From: Eudasyphora cyanicolor
Lineage: Eukaryota > Arthropoda > Insecta > Diptera > Muscidae
Reading direction: 5' to 3'
Length of the DNA: 64,000 bases
Assembly: GCA_963930755.1 (NCBI GenBank)
Contig: OZ005738.1
Coordinates: 199,792,248-199,856,247 of the forward strand
Under the pieces are notes generated by a model. The model worked only from the letters and a program-made list of their open reading frames with translations. It was not told the origin of the DNA and did no database searches. The stretch's first letter is position 1; every line of letters starts with the position of its first letter. A program made the translations under genes and the position numbers. Positions 45,444-55,417 of the stretch are shown piece after piece.

Positions 45444-45648
45444 TATTGAAGGTAGCCAATGCAAGAAAACGAAAAATGTGTCGAACTGTTTTCAATTCAA
45501 AAGTTTTATTAGGAATACATAAAAATATTTTAGAAACGAAAAATTATAGATACTTATTGAATACACTTCAAATGCCTACTATGGTATTAATATTAAATGT
45601 AAAATGAAAAATAACAAAATGTTATTGTACAAGTATGTACATTCAATA
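45444..45648 (-). repeat. 5' LTR of the copia-type element
   Basis: 205 bp, paired with 41601-41805. It is followed by GTATC, the target duplication, and by the ~80-bp repeat of the host element. Confidence 0.95.
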
Positions 45649-45977
45649 GTATCCAACTATTTTTGGGGCCTAAAAAGTCTAAAAGTCGATCGATTTTTCT
45701 TAAATAACACATATAGCAAAATAAACAGTATCCAACTATTTTTGGGGCCTAAATAGTCTAAAAGTCGATAGATTTTTTTTAAATAACACATACAAATACA
45801 TTAGTCTATTTTTACGTAAAAAATATCGTGGCATCTGCTGGACATGTACACTTGTCGAAGTCTCATCGACGACTAAATGAAAGAGCATAAGAATATGTGT
45901 GAGGTGGTGGATGCACAATTGCGCAAAGAAATGACAATCCCTGACGTAAATACTACCAGGCCAAATTTCAAGACATT

Positions 45978-47165
45978 AGTGATACGGGAGTATACGGTAT
46001 ATCATTTGCTATGGGCCAAAAGTGTAACATCGAAGGAGTGACCTGTGGCCACAAGTATGGGTATGGCGGATATCCGTTTTAGGTAATTTTAAGTCGAATG
46101 TGCAATGCCCGTCCGTCTGTATGACTGTCTGCTGGTACGCACGATATCTCTCGAAAGGAGTAAGCGATTGAATTCAAATTTCATACGTGAATTCAATTTT
46201 CATCCCACACAAATGGACCATTTTGCACCAAATATTAGCAGCATATAACTTTAAAAACATTCTATACAAATACGAGTACTTGGAATTTTGCACGGTGTAC
46301 TGATTATATAGTAACTACAGTCCCGTGAAAAAGTGGACGTTATTGGCATGCCTCTTTTGGTACCTCTTAAACAATGGTACCAAATTCGTTACATTTTATA
46401 CAGTGTCAGGTAAAAAAACAGTTCCCGAATGCGAGGTGGAATATGGAAGCTTACCTCGAGACAATAGCTACATTTTTTTTTAATTATTCAGAGCCCGCGG
46501 TATCGGCCCACAATCGTTTTTTATCGTAACTTTTTTGTTTGTAGCTCGATTTTCACATGCGATACATCAAACAGAAAATTGAAATGCTATGAATGTGTTA
46601 GTCTCGATAAGTACTACATTTGACAATAACAATGATGTACAAAGTCATTTTCTAACGAAGACTTCACTTACTTCAGTTTCTACACCTAAAATTTAAAAAA
46701 TATTTTTCCGTAGGAATAAAGCGCTTTAAAAACCATGCATATTTTGTTTGGGTGTACGCAGTTTTATTCAAAAACCAAAAAGTTATGTCTTCATTAGAAG
46801 ATTACGTGGTAAATCGGCGACATCTATGTGGCAATGTAGTACACGTCGAGTACGATAAAAAAACGATTTTGGACCGATTCCGCGGGCTCGGAAAAAAAAT
46901 TAAAAAAATGTTTTTGCGATTGTCTCCATGTGAGCTTAAAATTCCGCCTCGCATTTGATAAATTTTTTGGTGACCCGGTCTAACCTACAGTCTGTCGATA
47001 AATGGGGGTTATTATCACACCCCGTTTGGTACTTCCCTAACAAACTCACCATTTTGTACAAAAATATAACGGCTTATATCGCGAATACCACTGTATATAA
47101 ATACTCATACTTTTGCACATTGTAAAGTTGTTTACCATAGTCGGTATACCCTACTGCAATTTCTA
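45978..47165 (-). mobile_element. HINE-like element (reverse), interrupted
   Basis: Left part GATACGGGAGTATACGGTAT, AACATCGAAGGAGTGACCTG and a (GTCC/GTCT) tract; core words at 46200 and 46360. It is interrupted by the inverted-repeat element 46405-46975, after which core sequence resumes (GGGGGTTATTATCACACCCC, TTGGTACTTCCCTAACAAAC) up to ACCATAGTCGGTATACCCTA near 47150. Confidence 0.65.
46405..46975. mobile_element. ~570-bp long-inverted-repeat element
   Basis: GTCAGGTAAAAAAACAGTTC, AATGCGAGGTGGAAT, AGACAATAGC and GAGCCCGCGGTATCGGCCCA on the left recur inverted on the right (GGACCGATTCCGCGGGCTCG, GCGATTGTCT, ATTCCGCCTCGCATTTGATA, TTGGTGACC). Arms of ~170 bp flank an AT-rich centre. The 68-codon frame within has no motif. 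Confidence 0.75.
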
Positions 47166-47850
47166 ATTTGTTTAAATTTATTTCTTTTAAAAAAAATGAA
47201 AATTTGGATCACAGCCCACTTCCGGGATCTTGAGGGTCCATGCAACATCACCTAAAATTGTTTGGTCATAACAGTGGTCTGTGCCACCAGACAACCAACA
47301 ATTTTGAAAATAATTCACTAACCATTACAACCAGCACCAGATAACCAACAATATTGAAAATAATTCACTAACCATTAAATACTATTGCAGATTTTTGTGT
47401 ATTTTGTGTACAGAAACAGTGTGAGCGACAATTTAAAACTATATTTGAACTGACTACCTTTTGCACTACCAGGATAAATAAAGTAACTCCATGCTTTACT
47501 TATTACATTACCTCCCAGCGTTGTTCAAGCGTATGCACAACCATATTCGTTCAGCGGAAGGATAAAAGTAATTATATGTCAAATCAGACATGAGCTAAGT
47601 GTAACCATTCACGAAATAAGCACTAGTTGCTTAGATGGCGGACCCTACTACAGAAGAGATTTTTTTTAGCGTGGAACAATTGGGGTTTTTAAAAAAGCCA
47701 CTTTTGGACATAAGCCATCGATATATATAACTCCACTATTTTTCGACGAATCTGCCAGAATTTTGCATGGATATGTATCTACTGCGCACCGAGTCCACAA
47801 AGAATACTATTTAAAAAAATATCAAATTTCGGGATTTATCTATATTATAT
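47166..47850. other. unassigned; contains a short tandem duplication
   Basis: ACCAGA(C/T)AACCAACAA(T/A)(T/A)TTGAAAA and TAATTCACTAACCATTA appear twice at about 47288-47330 and 47337-47380, separated by AACCAGC. Nothing else was recognised. Confidence 0.45.
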
Positions 47851-48480
47851 AAGTTTACGGTGTGCATCTACATACATATGTATGTTTGTATTTATGGGGC
47901 ATGTACGAGTGTTAATACCAATGGTCTTGGTGTTGTTGCCGTTGGGGGTTTCGTCATTTCTATTGTTTGTTGTTACTCGTGTTCTTACACAACATTATAC
48001 ATTCTTGTTCTTGAAGCAAGCACAGTCGTTCGTATGTATAAGTTTTTATATATGTATGTATGTATGTATCAACCAACCTATCTATCCGCTGTCTATTCAT
48101 GCTCTTTCCGACCGTATGTCTGTCTGTCGGCGTGTTATAACTGTATAATTTGTAGTTGACGTTTTTACCGCTAAGGTTCGCAGTACGGTAAAATTAATAC
48201 AATCGTTCCGACATACATTACAACACAGCACATCACATCGCAGCACTTCTTTACTATCTTGTATGTATGTATGTCGGACGCCGTACTTGCAACAGCAGCA
48301 AGAACAAGAATATCAAATACAACGAAATGGTACAACAGCGAACGGCCCAGCTAGAACCAGTCAGTGAGAGAGCAACAGCAGCAGCAACATTAACCGCAAA
48401 CGCCAACATCGGCCGGCAGCAACAGCTGCTGGCAGCGATGGCACACAACTCACATCCATCCACACATATTTAGGCAGCAG
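47851..48480. other. repeat-poor patch with CAG-rich open frame
   Basis: A + frame at 48267-48473 reads through AACAGCAGCAGCAACA-type codons (ATAAATLTANANIGRQQQLLAA) and ends TAG. The patch resembles fly coding or regulatory sequence in composition and lies between HINE copies. It lacks a convincing splice acceptor, and the opposite strand is also open. It might be an exon or a CAG-rich regulatory stretch of the same host gene. A TATG microsatellite lies at 48050-48068. Confidence 0.25.
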
Positions 48481-48790
48481 CAGCAACAAGTATTTTTTAT
48501 TCTCGAGAGTATGACAAGCCTGACTTACCACTATGTATACAATGTGGCTTAAATAAGACGTACACAACATTTCAATAGCATGCTTCACACACACACGCAC
48601 GAAAAGAAACTCGGTGCGCAAAAAAATGTCTATCGCGTACGAGGGAAGTTCGAAATCACCTGTGAATATATCCGGGGCTGACAGATAATTTTTGTGACAA
48701 ATCGGCATTTTTGTCCGACCGGCCTTGGAATTTCTTTAATATGTTAAATACATACATATGTATGTAAGCTCCTATTACGAGTATATTAAA
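48481..48790. other. no feature recognised
   Basis: Sequence of mixed composition without shared repeats. Confidence 0.35.
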
Positions 48791-48791
48791 A

Positions 48792-49397
48792 CAAGTGAGA
48801 AAGCTCAGTTGGTTTAACCGACTTACGAATCCCAACACCTACAGTCCCAAGGCATATTTATTTTTCTGTTTCATTTTAAATTTCAATTTAAATTGCATTC
48901 AATATTAAAGTTATAAGCTGTATAAGTATTAAAGTTATAAGCAGTTAAATTTTACTGCAAAATGGTCCATTTGTCACTTTGTATGGGACGTACCAAAAGG
49001 GGTGGCGACACTTCAAAGTTCACTTCTCAAGGTGAGTTAGAAATAATGTGACGAATAAACTATTATTAATTACAGATGATTCGGATAAGTAGCATAGAAG
49101 TTATTAGAGAATCAATATTTTACTAAATTGTAACCCTTTGCGAGGGAAGTACTAAAAGGAGTGGACCAATATGGCCCATTTTCGAACTTAGCCAGCGATA
49201 GAAAAAAATATAATCACATAACAAATTTGAAGTCAATCCGTTACTCCTTCCGAGAGTTATTGTGCCATCCAGCCAGACAGACGGACGGACGGACATAGCT
49301 CAAATGACTTAAAATATCCTAAAACGGATTTCCACCTATATGTATACTTAGGGTCTTGGATCACTCTTTTAATGTGTTACACTTTTGGCTCGTTATA
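48792..49397 (+). mobile_element. HINE-like element, one-unit core
   Basis: Left end ACAAGTGAGAAAGCTCAGTT and hairpin GTTGGTTTAACCGAC. A single core unit (TTTGTATGGGACGTACCAAA near 48980), the variant unit near 49140 (GGGAAGTACTAAAAGGAGTG), (GGAC)n near 49285 and AATGTGTTACACTTTTGGCT near the right end. The final hairpin is missing. Confidence 0.75.
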
Positions 49398-49734
49398 AAA
49401 TTGGGATTTTTGCTCCGAAATAGATATTTTTAATGATACGAAAAATTCTTAAGAAAACTTGCTCTTTCTCGTCAAGGATTTTTATAATATAATCGCGAAA
49501 TGCTTACTATTTATTATTATTTGTCTTTTACGAATGAAACTTGGAAGTTTTAGAAGAAATCTGTAACGAGTAGACTCTTAATTTGTTATATCCTCCACCA
49601 GGCGCTATGGCAAAACATGGACCTGTGGGGGTTATTATTCATATGAATGTATTTAAATATAATAAAACGCAAGGTAAAAATACTCGTATATCAGGTCAGG
49701 TTCATTACTGCTGTAAATGTTAGTGGTTTTTAAG

Positions 49735-50309
49735 GCGTCATGAACTCAAAGTCTGGTGGGAACATTGTATGGGGAGCAGTAGGTATTCTGGATTTAGCTG
49801 AGCTCCCACCGTTATGCTTAACCCCACCGTGCTCTAAACACCTGGGTGTGTTTAGAGCTCGGTTGGTACCCACGCACAATGTGCATGAGTACCAAGCAAT
49901 TCCATGTTTCTGGACACTTTTGCCATCCTCCTTGGTTAGGAGCGGAGCCCATCTAAAACTCCTTGCCATTCTAAGGGTCATGGCACCCGGATGGTTTGCA
50001 ACTCCACATTCGAGAATGTTCTCTCCCAGCGATTTTGGTTTCAACCACAGCCACCACGTTGCATCCAATAAGGTCCTCACCAATAGTCAGGCCGGAACCG
50101 GCGTCCCGTGGGCTTTCCTGACTCCCCTGGTATCAGGTCAAGTGCTCTGGTCAGACTGCGTAGCCAAAGATACTACCAGCTGGACTCCAGAAAATCTAGG
50201 ACTGGTGAACAATCTGGGATCACTGTCCAGTCCCATCCTCGGAATAGATGGGAACTATAGCATTCGTAGATCCCCCTGTATGGGGGGCAATACAAAATCA
50301 TGGACCTAA
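49735..50309. other. GC-rich unassigned island open on both strands
   Basis: About 575 bases with near-balanced composition in an AT-rich setting. A + frame of 189 codons (49740-50309) and a minus frame of 117 codons (49730-50083) overlap. Neither shows a motif I recognise. A perfect 11-bp stem (GCTCTAAACAC / GTGTTTAGAGC, 49831-49841 and 49848-49858) with a 6-base loop is present. It could be the 5' UTR or gag-like part of a LINE, or another foreign segment. No other copy exists in the window. Confidence 0.35.
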
Positions 50310-50329
50310 AATGGCTTTTGTTAGTGTGA

Positions 50330-51180
50330 ATGGTTCTAGGTACAATTAAACGTGTATGTTCTTATTTGCTACAGCCAATAACTTTTTTAGAATTAGAGAG
50401 AATAATATTAAAAATAATGCAATTTACTTTACAGGTTAAAAATCTCCACACATTTTGTAATTGAATCCACTTTTTGCTCTTTTTTATATCTCGAATATTA
50501 CAAAGCGCAGAAATCAACATTTCTAAATGTATGTTCCTTCAGAAATTACTTCCCATAGGACTAGTAAAATTATCCTCTGGAACGTCTAGGATTACGATAT
50601 ACATACGCTTGGTAGTGGCCGCTGTACACTGAAGTAACGAATAAATGTATTCAATTACAGACTTTGGGTAGTCAAATGTAAACCAAAATGTATTGTTTAT
50701 TTACGAATTCTTCAACAAATTAAGTTTTTATGTTATTGAGTCAACGAAAAGATGTATTGAAATTAAAACATTTGATTAGAAAAATAGTTGAATCAAGATT
50801 TCCTGAGATTATTTTCACCTAGAACTGTTTCTGTGTAGGCAAGCAAGCTACAGCCAGATTGGTTCTGTCTTTGCATATTTTTCGCATTATTATTCGCCAA
50901 TAAAATGTATCCTCAATTGTTCAGCACATCTTCCAATAATGCAAATAAAATGATAAATACAGATGATAAAAAGTAAAGGCGGTCTTATTTTCGGCCATGT
51001 CGAATCTTATATACCCTCCACCATGGATCGCATGTGAATGGTTTTTTGTGGTTTTTGTTGCGTTAAATCTGGAGGGACCTTTTTATGGGAGCTATATTGG
51101 CGACTGTTGTTCGTGGTCTAAAACATATCTGAATACAAAAGTTCCAACAGCAAGGATAACTTCTAGCATCTTCCAGTATT
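50330..51180. other. AT-rich, no gene seen
   Basis: A phrase TATACCCTCCACCATGGATC near 51010 suggests a scrap of a HINE-like element; otherwise nothing was recognised. Confidence 0.4.
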
Positions 51181-51860
51181 GGTTTCATCCTACAGAAAAA
51201 AGTGCATCCAATGCCTTAAAAATCGCAAAAATGTTCTGTTATATACGTATACGTATTTCGTATAGTGTTTCTCAATATTTTACTGAATGATATTTTATGA
51301 CTTTGAGGCCAATCGATTTTTTTTTGCTCAAGGTGGATTTTTTCACTTTTTCAATATATTTTTCTCGGTATACCTTACGGAATATCTTTTTTGTGTCTGA
51401 AGCAAAGTTGCAGATATTGAACAGGAGAGGTGGCAATAGATTCGGTGGCACAAACATAGCCATTATGTTCCCATCGACTGTTATTCCAATTCACTTGGAT
51501 GAAATGGTAGGATGTCTATTAAAAGAAGGACCTTCATTGGTATTTTTTTTATTTTTGAGAAATGCTTTGATATAAATATTAACCCTAACACGGTAAATTT
51601 TTTAGCTCATTGATTTGGGACTCATTTCTGAGAATTGGACGTGAAAGTAGCCCCAAGTCGCTTAGTCAAGTTGGCTCAATTAATAATTAAATGGCCCTAC
51701 GAATTTGTTTGCTCAAGTTAGATTTTTAGCACTTTTTCTATCTCTTTTGTGTCTGAAGCAAAGTTGTAAAAATAGATTAGGAGAAAAAATGCGGAACAGA
51801 CCTACCAGAAAAAAGTGCATCCAGTGCCTTAAAAATCACAAAAATGCCCACAAATTCATA
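51181..51860. repeat. patchwork repeat related to 88-300 and 1690-2560
   Basis: Contains AAAAAGTGCATCCAATGCCT (about 51200), GTATACCTTACGGAATATCT and TTTTGTGTCTGAAGCAAAGT (51370-51410), GAATTGGACGTGAAAGTAGC (51635) and again GTGTCTGAAGCAAAGTTGTA (51750). These are the same phrases that surround the element at 1800. The arrangement differs, so the parent element or elements are not clear. Confidence 0.6.
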
Positions 51861-52762
51861 TAGGGTGATCCATTTCGAGGTTCCCTACTTTTTTAAAGAA
51901 AAAACACAGAAAATTCAAATTGAATGGGGAATGTTAATTATCATTTGAAAGAACATTCTTTGGCATTTATTTTTTGAAGATTATGTGTATCAAATGTTGG
52001 CCGCGGCTACGTCTCAGATGGTCCATCCGTTGAGTCCAATTTTCGATGACTCGTTCGAGCATTTCGACTGGTAACTGGGGAATGACACGCGTGATGTTTT
52101 GCTCCAAGGCCTGAATCGAAGGGGGTTGTCCGCATGAACTTTAGACTTTACATATCCCAACAGGAAAAAGTCTAACGGTGTGATATCACACGATCTTGGT
52201 GGCCACTCGACCGGCCCAAAACGTGAAATTATCTGCTCACCGAAGTGTTCTCGCAATAAATCCATTGATTGAAGCGATGTGTGGGAAGTGGCCCGTTTTG
52301 TTGAAAACAAATGTCGCCGAGATCACGAGCTTCAATTTCAGGCACTATATAGTCGGTTATCATGGCACGATAACGGTCGCCATTGAGGGTTACGTTCTCA
52401 CCGGCATCATTTTTGAAGAAATCTGGACCAATGATTCCGGTACGTCGGATCGGGAATCGGTCAATGGCATAAATAAAGCTCTTAAGGAGAGGTAAAATAT
52501 TGCTTATGGGTGTCAAGGTCGTGGGTCGACTGGAAAGTGTTTTTTTTTTTGGATTTTAAAAAAAGGGACTTAGTGCAATCGGCGAACGATTATTTTGATA
52601 ATAAAACTGAATAATTTGTAAACGTTGTTCAGGCGTAAGTCTTTCCATGATGAAATGCCAAACAATACTTAACAAAAATAACATGACAGCATGACACGAC
52701 TCACGCGTGATCTGTGAAAAAAAAGGCTATTGAAAAAATATCTCCACTTAGATCACCCGTTA
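51861..52762 (-). mobile_element. mariner-like element, internally deleted
   Basis: The left tip GGGTGATCCATTTCGAGGTT and the right tip (reversed) GGGTGATCTAAGTGGAGATA are the terminal repeats. At about 900 bp it is shorter than a full mariner (~1.3 kb). The left tip family recurs at 1-82 and 60551. Confidence 0.85.
52014..52649 (-). pseudogene. mariner-like transposase with internal deletion
   Basis: The start at 52649 gives MERLTPEQRLQIIQFYYQNN, the N-terminal helix of this transposase group, ending near 52565. Most of the DNA-binding domain and the first catalytic Asp are deleted. The frame resumes at about 52470 (PIRRTGIIGPDFFKND, AGENVTLNGDRYRAMITDYI), with FQQNGP at about 52290-52306, where the second catalytic position is Asn (52295-52297). 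After a frame change near 52280 comes GPVEWPPRSCDITPLDFFLL, which carries the third catalytic Asp. It is inactive by deletion, substitution and frameshift. Confidence 0.9.
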
Positions 52763-52789
52763 CAATATCTGTCGGTAAAATATTGAAAA

Positions 52790-52872
52790 ATACGTAATAT
52801 GCATATGTATACGTAATATGTATATGTATACCTATACGTAATATGTATACGTATACGTATACGTAATACGTG
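52790..52872. repeat. palindromic (TATACG/CGTATA) simple repeat
   Basis: ATACGTAATATGCATATGTA and GTATACGTATACGTATACGT alternate; every unit is self-complementary. It lies inside the GTGCATCC-type inverted-repeat family. Confidence 0.75.
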
Positions 52873-53117
52873 TAAGACAGAACAGAAAATTTATGCAATT
52901 TTAAGGTACGGGATGCACTTTTTTCGTTGATCTGATTCATATATTGAGTTCTCAGATTTGCACACTATCAACTTTTCAAGAATGGAATAAAGATCTCTAC
53001 GTAGTTGTCTCGACTGATGCTCGTGTCATTGATCAGAAGGATAAAACTGAGAGAGAAGACTCCACCATAAAAGTCCCAGTTAATAGAATTTGCGCAAATG
53101 AGGCAATCGAAATATTT

Positions 53118-53882
53118 AACAAGAAAGTTATAGTCGGGTAAACCGACTTAGGTATACCATCACTTTGTGAGTAATGTAATGTAATGTAATGTAATGTAAT
53201 GTAATGTAATGTAATGTAATGTAATGTAATGGAATATTACACGAATTTATCAAATACACCTATTTATCGCTAAAGACTAGATACTTTAAATACATTGCAC
53301 TGTGCCGAATTATAAGCGTGTATGTGTACTGATATATTTACGCTATTCAAATGTGGTATGAGTTAGTCGTTTTGTGTGGTAGGTACAAAAAAGGGCGTGG
53401 TCCTAACGCCCATTGTTCACAGGACTATAGGTACTTCAAAAGCGTTACACTGTGGAAAATGTTGTAGTATTTTGTACATTTGTACTCACGCTAGAAACTT
53501 TTCACTTTGTGTAGGAGGTAAGAAAAGTGGCGTGGTAATAACGTCCATTTTTCGCTGGACTATTGGCACTATAAAAGCATTACACTGTACAAAATGTCGA
53601 GTATTTTTATGTATTGTTATTAATGTTACTTTGGTGCAAAATGGTCCATTTGAGTGGGAGGTACCAAACGGGGCGGGACCCCTTCACCCATTTTTCGCAA
53701 ATTGATAGCGACAGACAAACTATTACTATGTATGGAATTACAAAAAATTCGTATAAGTAGTATAGAAGTTATTAGAGAATTAATATTTCAATTAATTTTA
53801 AACCTTTGTGAGGGTGGTACTAGAAGGAGTGGACTAATATGGCTCATCTTCGAACTTAGCCTGAGATAGAACAAAATATTAT
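53118..53882 (+). mobile_element. HINE-like element with (GTAAT)12 expansion, 3' truncated
   Basis: Left end AAGAAAGTTATAGTCGGG with hairpin GTCGGGTAAACCGAC. The pentamer GTAAT is repeated 12 times at 53171-53230, where other copies have two. Core units start near 53376, 53512 and 53650, and the variant unit near 53805. It ends at AACAAAATATTATCCCAAC against the next copy. Confidence 0.8.
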
Positions 53883-54575
53883 CCCAACATTTTTTTTTGT
53901 TTTATTTAAATTATTATCAATTTAAATTGCATTTAATAACTTTAAAGTTTGTTCTGATAATAAAGTTACAAAATGGTCCATTTGTGTGGGAGGTACCAAA
54001 AGGGGCGTGCCAATAACGCCCACTTTTCGATGTACTCTAGGTACTATACTGTACAAAATTTCAAGTATTTATATGCACTGGTATTAAATTTATAAGCTGC
54101 TAACTTTTGGTGTAAAATAACCCATTTGCGTGGGAGGTACCAAAAAGAGGTGGCCACTTCGCCCATTTGTCTTGACATGTTAGCGACTAACAAGTTAATA
54201 CTATGTGTGAAATTTCAGAAGCTTCGAGTAAGTAATATAGAAAGTATTAAAGAATCAATATTTCACTAAAAGTTAACCCTATGTTGGGGAAGTACTAGAA
54301 GGAGTGGTCCAATATGACCCATCTTCGAACTTAGCCGGAGATAGAGATAAATATTACAGCATACCAAATTTGAAGTCAATCGGTTACTCCTTTCGAGAGA
54401 TATCGTGCGCACCAGCCAGCAGACAGACAGCCGGACGGACATTGCTCAAATGACTTAAAATTACCTAAAACGGATTTCCGCCGAACATACTTAGGGTCTT
54501 AGGTCACTCCTCCGATGTGTTACACTTTTGGCTCGTAGCAAATGATATATACCCTCCTCTCTAAGGTTGCGGGTA
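53883..54575 (+). mobile_element. HINE-like element, 5' truncated
   Basis: Begins TTTATTTAAATTATTATCAA (as at 2940 in the first copy). Core units near 53980 and 54130, the variant unit near 54285, a short CAGACAGACAG tract near 54420, and the end TCCTCTCTAAGGTTGCGGG. Confidence 0.78.
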
Positions 54576-55417
54576 AATACACATTTTATAAGTATTTTTT
54601 TAAAGTGAAATCGTAACTACTGATCTATATCCTACTATCCGTAAGAAAATGAAGTGTATAAAATATAATTTTCAAATACATACATCTTAATTTAATTGAA
54701 ATATGCTTGCGTATTGAAATATAACCTGACAAAAATTTTGCCAGAAATCGGCCTTATTTAGTTATTTTTATTGATAGTGAAAACCCCGAAAACTCCAAAA
54801 ACCCGAAAACAACCGGTTTTAATTCCAGGTTAAACCGAAAGTAGGTTTCTAAAAAATAGTTTTCGAAGACACCGAAATCAGCCATTTCAAAATAACCGAT
54901 TTTTATCACCCCATTGGTGAATACATATTTACATTTTAGTCAAATGGTCATATTTTCCCATTCATACTCGTATAACTATTGTATCTAGACAATTTTGCTC
55001 AAAGTGTACTCGAAAAATTTTCTTCAATCTTTTTTAAAAAATAAAAAAAATTACAAAAATATTTTTTCTGATTTTTTTGCTATTTTGGTAAAAAAAAATC
55101 ATATTTTTTTGTTTTGTTTTTCTTTGCTCAAACGAAATCTTATGTCATTTCCTTTAAAAGTGTGAAGCGACCTATATAACTATCAAAATAAAGGTAAACA
55201 TCTAAAAAAATTGAGTCTGAACCACATAGCATAACTTACAACTTATTTGTTTTAAAATATAAAACATTTAAAAAAAATTTTGGTTCCAAATGTATTTTAT
55301 TTCAATTAAAATATATCAAAAATGGGGATTTATTCTCAGTTTATAGTTAGAATTGTCTCAAATTTGAATGGAATTTTTTGAATTTCAAGTGATCTTTATG
55401 AAATTCGAAAGGATTTT
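54576..55417. other. AT-rich, no gene; contains MITE scrap
   Basis: Repeated AACCGAAA/AACCCGAAAAC words at 54780-54900 suggest a terminal part of another element. About 55255-55335 (TTTGGTTCCAAATGTATTTT, ATATATCAAAAATGGGGATT) is a scrap of the TA-MITE right end. Confidence 0.4.

Larger units (their letters stand above)
41601..45648 (-). mobile_element. copia-type LTR retrotransposon, complete structure, coding-dead
   Basis: A 4048-bp provirus with 205-bp LTRs at both ends and an exact 5-bp duplication GTATC (41596-41600, 45649-45653). The LTRs begin TATTGAATGTACATAC and end GCTACCTTCAATA in the sense direction. The primer site and purine tract are present. The domain order gag - protease - integrase - reverse transcriptase - RNase H is the Ty1/copia order. 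The LTRs differ at only two positions by eye, so the insertion is young, yet the coding region has many breaks. Confidence 0.96.
41404..45957. mobile_element. TIR element with ~80-bp internal repeats, split by copia-like provirus
   Basis: GGTGTATTTGACTGTCATTT and CTTTGCACAATT at the left pair with GACAATCCCTGACGTAAATA and TTGCGCAAAGAAATG at the right. Next to each end are copies of an ~80-bp unit (CAAAATAAACAGTATCCAAC, TTTTTGGGGCCTAAAAAGTC, TAAAAGTCGATCGATTTT): one and a part on the left (41505-41600) and about two on the right (45649-45800). The provirus lies inside one of these units. The superfamily is unassigned and no transposase was seen. Confidence 0.6.
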
